A stretch of DNA of 64,000 bases from an uncultured Rhodocyclaceae bacterium (GTDB lineage: Bacteria > Pseudomonadota > Gammaproteobacteria > Burkholderiales > Rhodocyclaceae). Of this stretch, positions 63,934-64,000 are shown one piece after another; within the stretch, counting starts at the first letter, position 1, and each line of letters opens with the position of its first letter. Below the pieces are notes generated by a model. It was not told the origin of the DNA and did not search any database. It saw only the letters and a program-made list of their open reading frames with translations. The position numbers and the translations under genes were made by a program. The stretch is taken from positions 2,023,001 to 2,087,000 of the forward strand of contig OU015322.1 of the NCBI GenBank assembly GCA_907163225.1. The letters run 5' to 3'.

Positions 63934-64000
63934 GCGCCTTCGACACGCCCATCGACCGGCGCGGCACCGATTCGATCAAATGGGGCAAGTACGCCGGGCG
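63930..64000 (+). CDS. PatB/MalY-type C-S lyase aminotransferase, N-terminal fragment
   Basis: Starts with TTG 63930 in TTGA overlap with cysK and continues past the window end. The visible 23 residues ([20 protein letters not shown]) match the start of PatB/MalY cystathionine beta-lyases (R-GT-S-KWD-Y pattern). Role would be sulfur amino-acid metabolism, consistent with cysK. Confidence 0.7.
   Translation, partial: MSAFDTPIDRRGTDSIKWGKYAG

Overview
The window reads as chromosomal DNA of a GC-rich betaproteobacterium, most likely Rhodocyclales (Dechloromonas/Azonexus-like). This is inferred from two PEP-CTERM proteins with a stand-alone acyl carrier protein, a circularly permuted two-piece tmRNA gene, an mnmG-rsmG-parA-parB-atp block, a DUF3683/FAD/Fe-S giant oxidoreductase and a regulatory-type PTS (EIIA-HPr-EI). 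No database search was possible; all names rest on motifs, length and gene order.

Layout. 1-7.1 kb: tail of a HerA-like ATPase, acyl carrier protein, CAP-domain PEP-CTERM protein, a DMT exporter/chorismate mutase pair behind a possible attenuator, an MDR oxidoreductase, a DUF3365 haem protein and a second PEP-CTERM protein. 7.5-10.9 kb: a second DMT exporter and the partial PTS. 10.9-21.5 kb: a probable copper-handling cluster with a Csp1-like 13-Cys storage protein, an OprC/NosA-like TonB receptor, a Crp/Fnr-type regulator, a thioredoxin-like protein, a Cys-motif beta-propeller, a second TonB receptor, ExbD-ExbB-TonB and a divergent second TonB. A 17-bp palindrome occurs before the receptor gene and again between the two tonB genes. 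21.6-21.85 kb: permuted ssrA. 21.9-28.8 kb: riboflavin synthase and a branched-chain-amino-acid-type ABC transporter with tandem binding proteins and a LivH-LivM-LivG triple fusion. 28.8-33.1 kb: a FecR/DUF6600 protein and a response regulator with TPR-like repeats. 33.2-44.4 kb: mnmG-rsmG-parA-parB and the nine-gene ATP synthase operon. 44.4-54.1 kb (minus strand): ubiJ, ubiE, DUF971, a PilZ-like protein, a HIT protein, the FAD/Fe-S oxidoreductase, ChrA and a YqaA-type protein. 54.2-64 kb: ilvA, a GSU2403-type nucleotidyltransferase behind a 14-bp-arm inverted repeat, YnfA, a frameshifted MmeI-type restriction-modification gene, a broken DUF4258/DUF2283 pair, a carbonic-anhydrase-like protein, cysK and the start of a patB/malY-type gene.

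The most unusual signal is a dispersed, oriented element of about 33 bp. It has an A/T-rich left part (ATTTTGGCCA, then a T-run) and a right core close to TTCCGGTTGACCGYAG. I found 17 good copies, about one per 4 kb, on both strands. Ten are intergenic and seven lie in or at the start of protein genes without breaking the reading frame. In six of those seven the same frame is used for a given orientation, so unrelated proteins share short peptides (PIFPVHR-like or GQPEN/GRPEN-like). One pair of copies faces each other like a REPIN. I know of no named family with this sequence, and I regard it as the best candidate here for an undescribed system.
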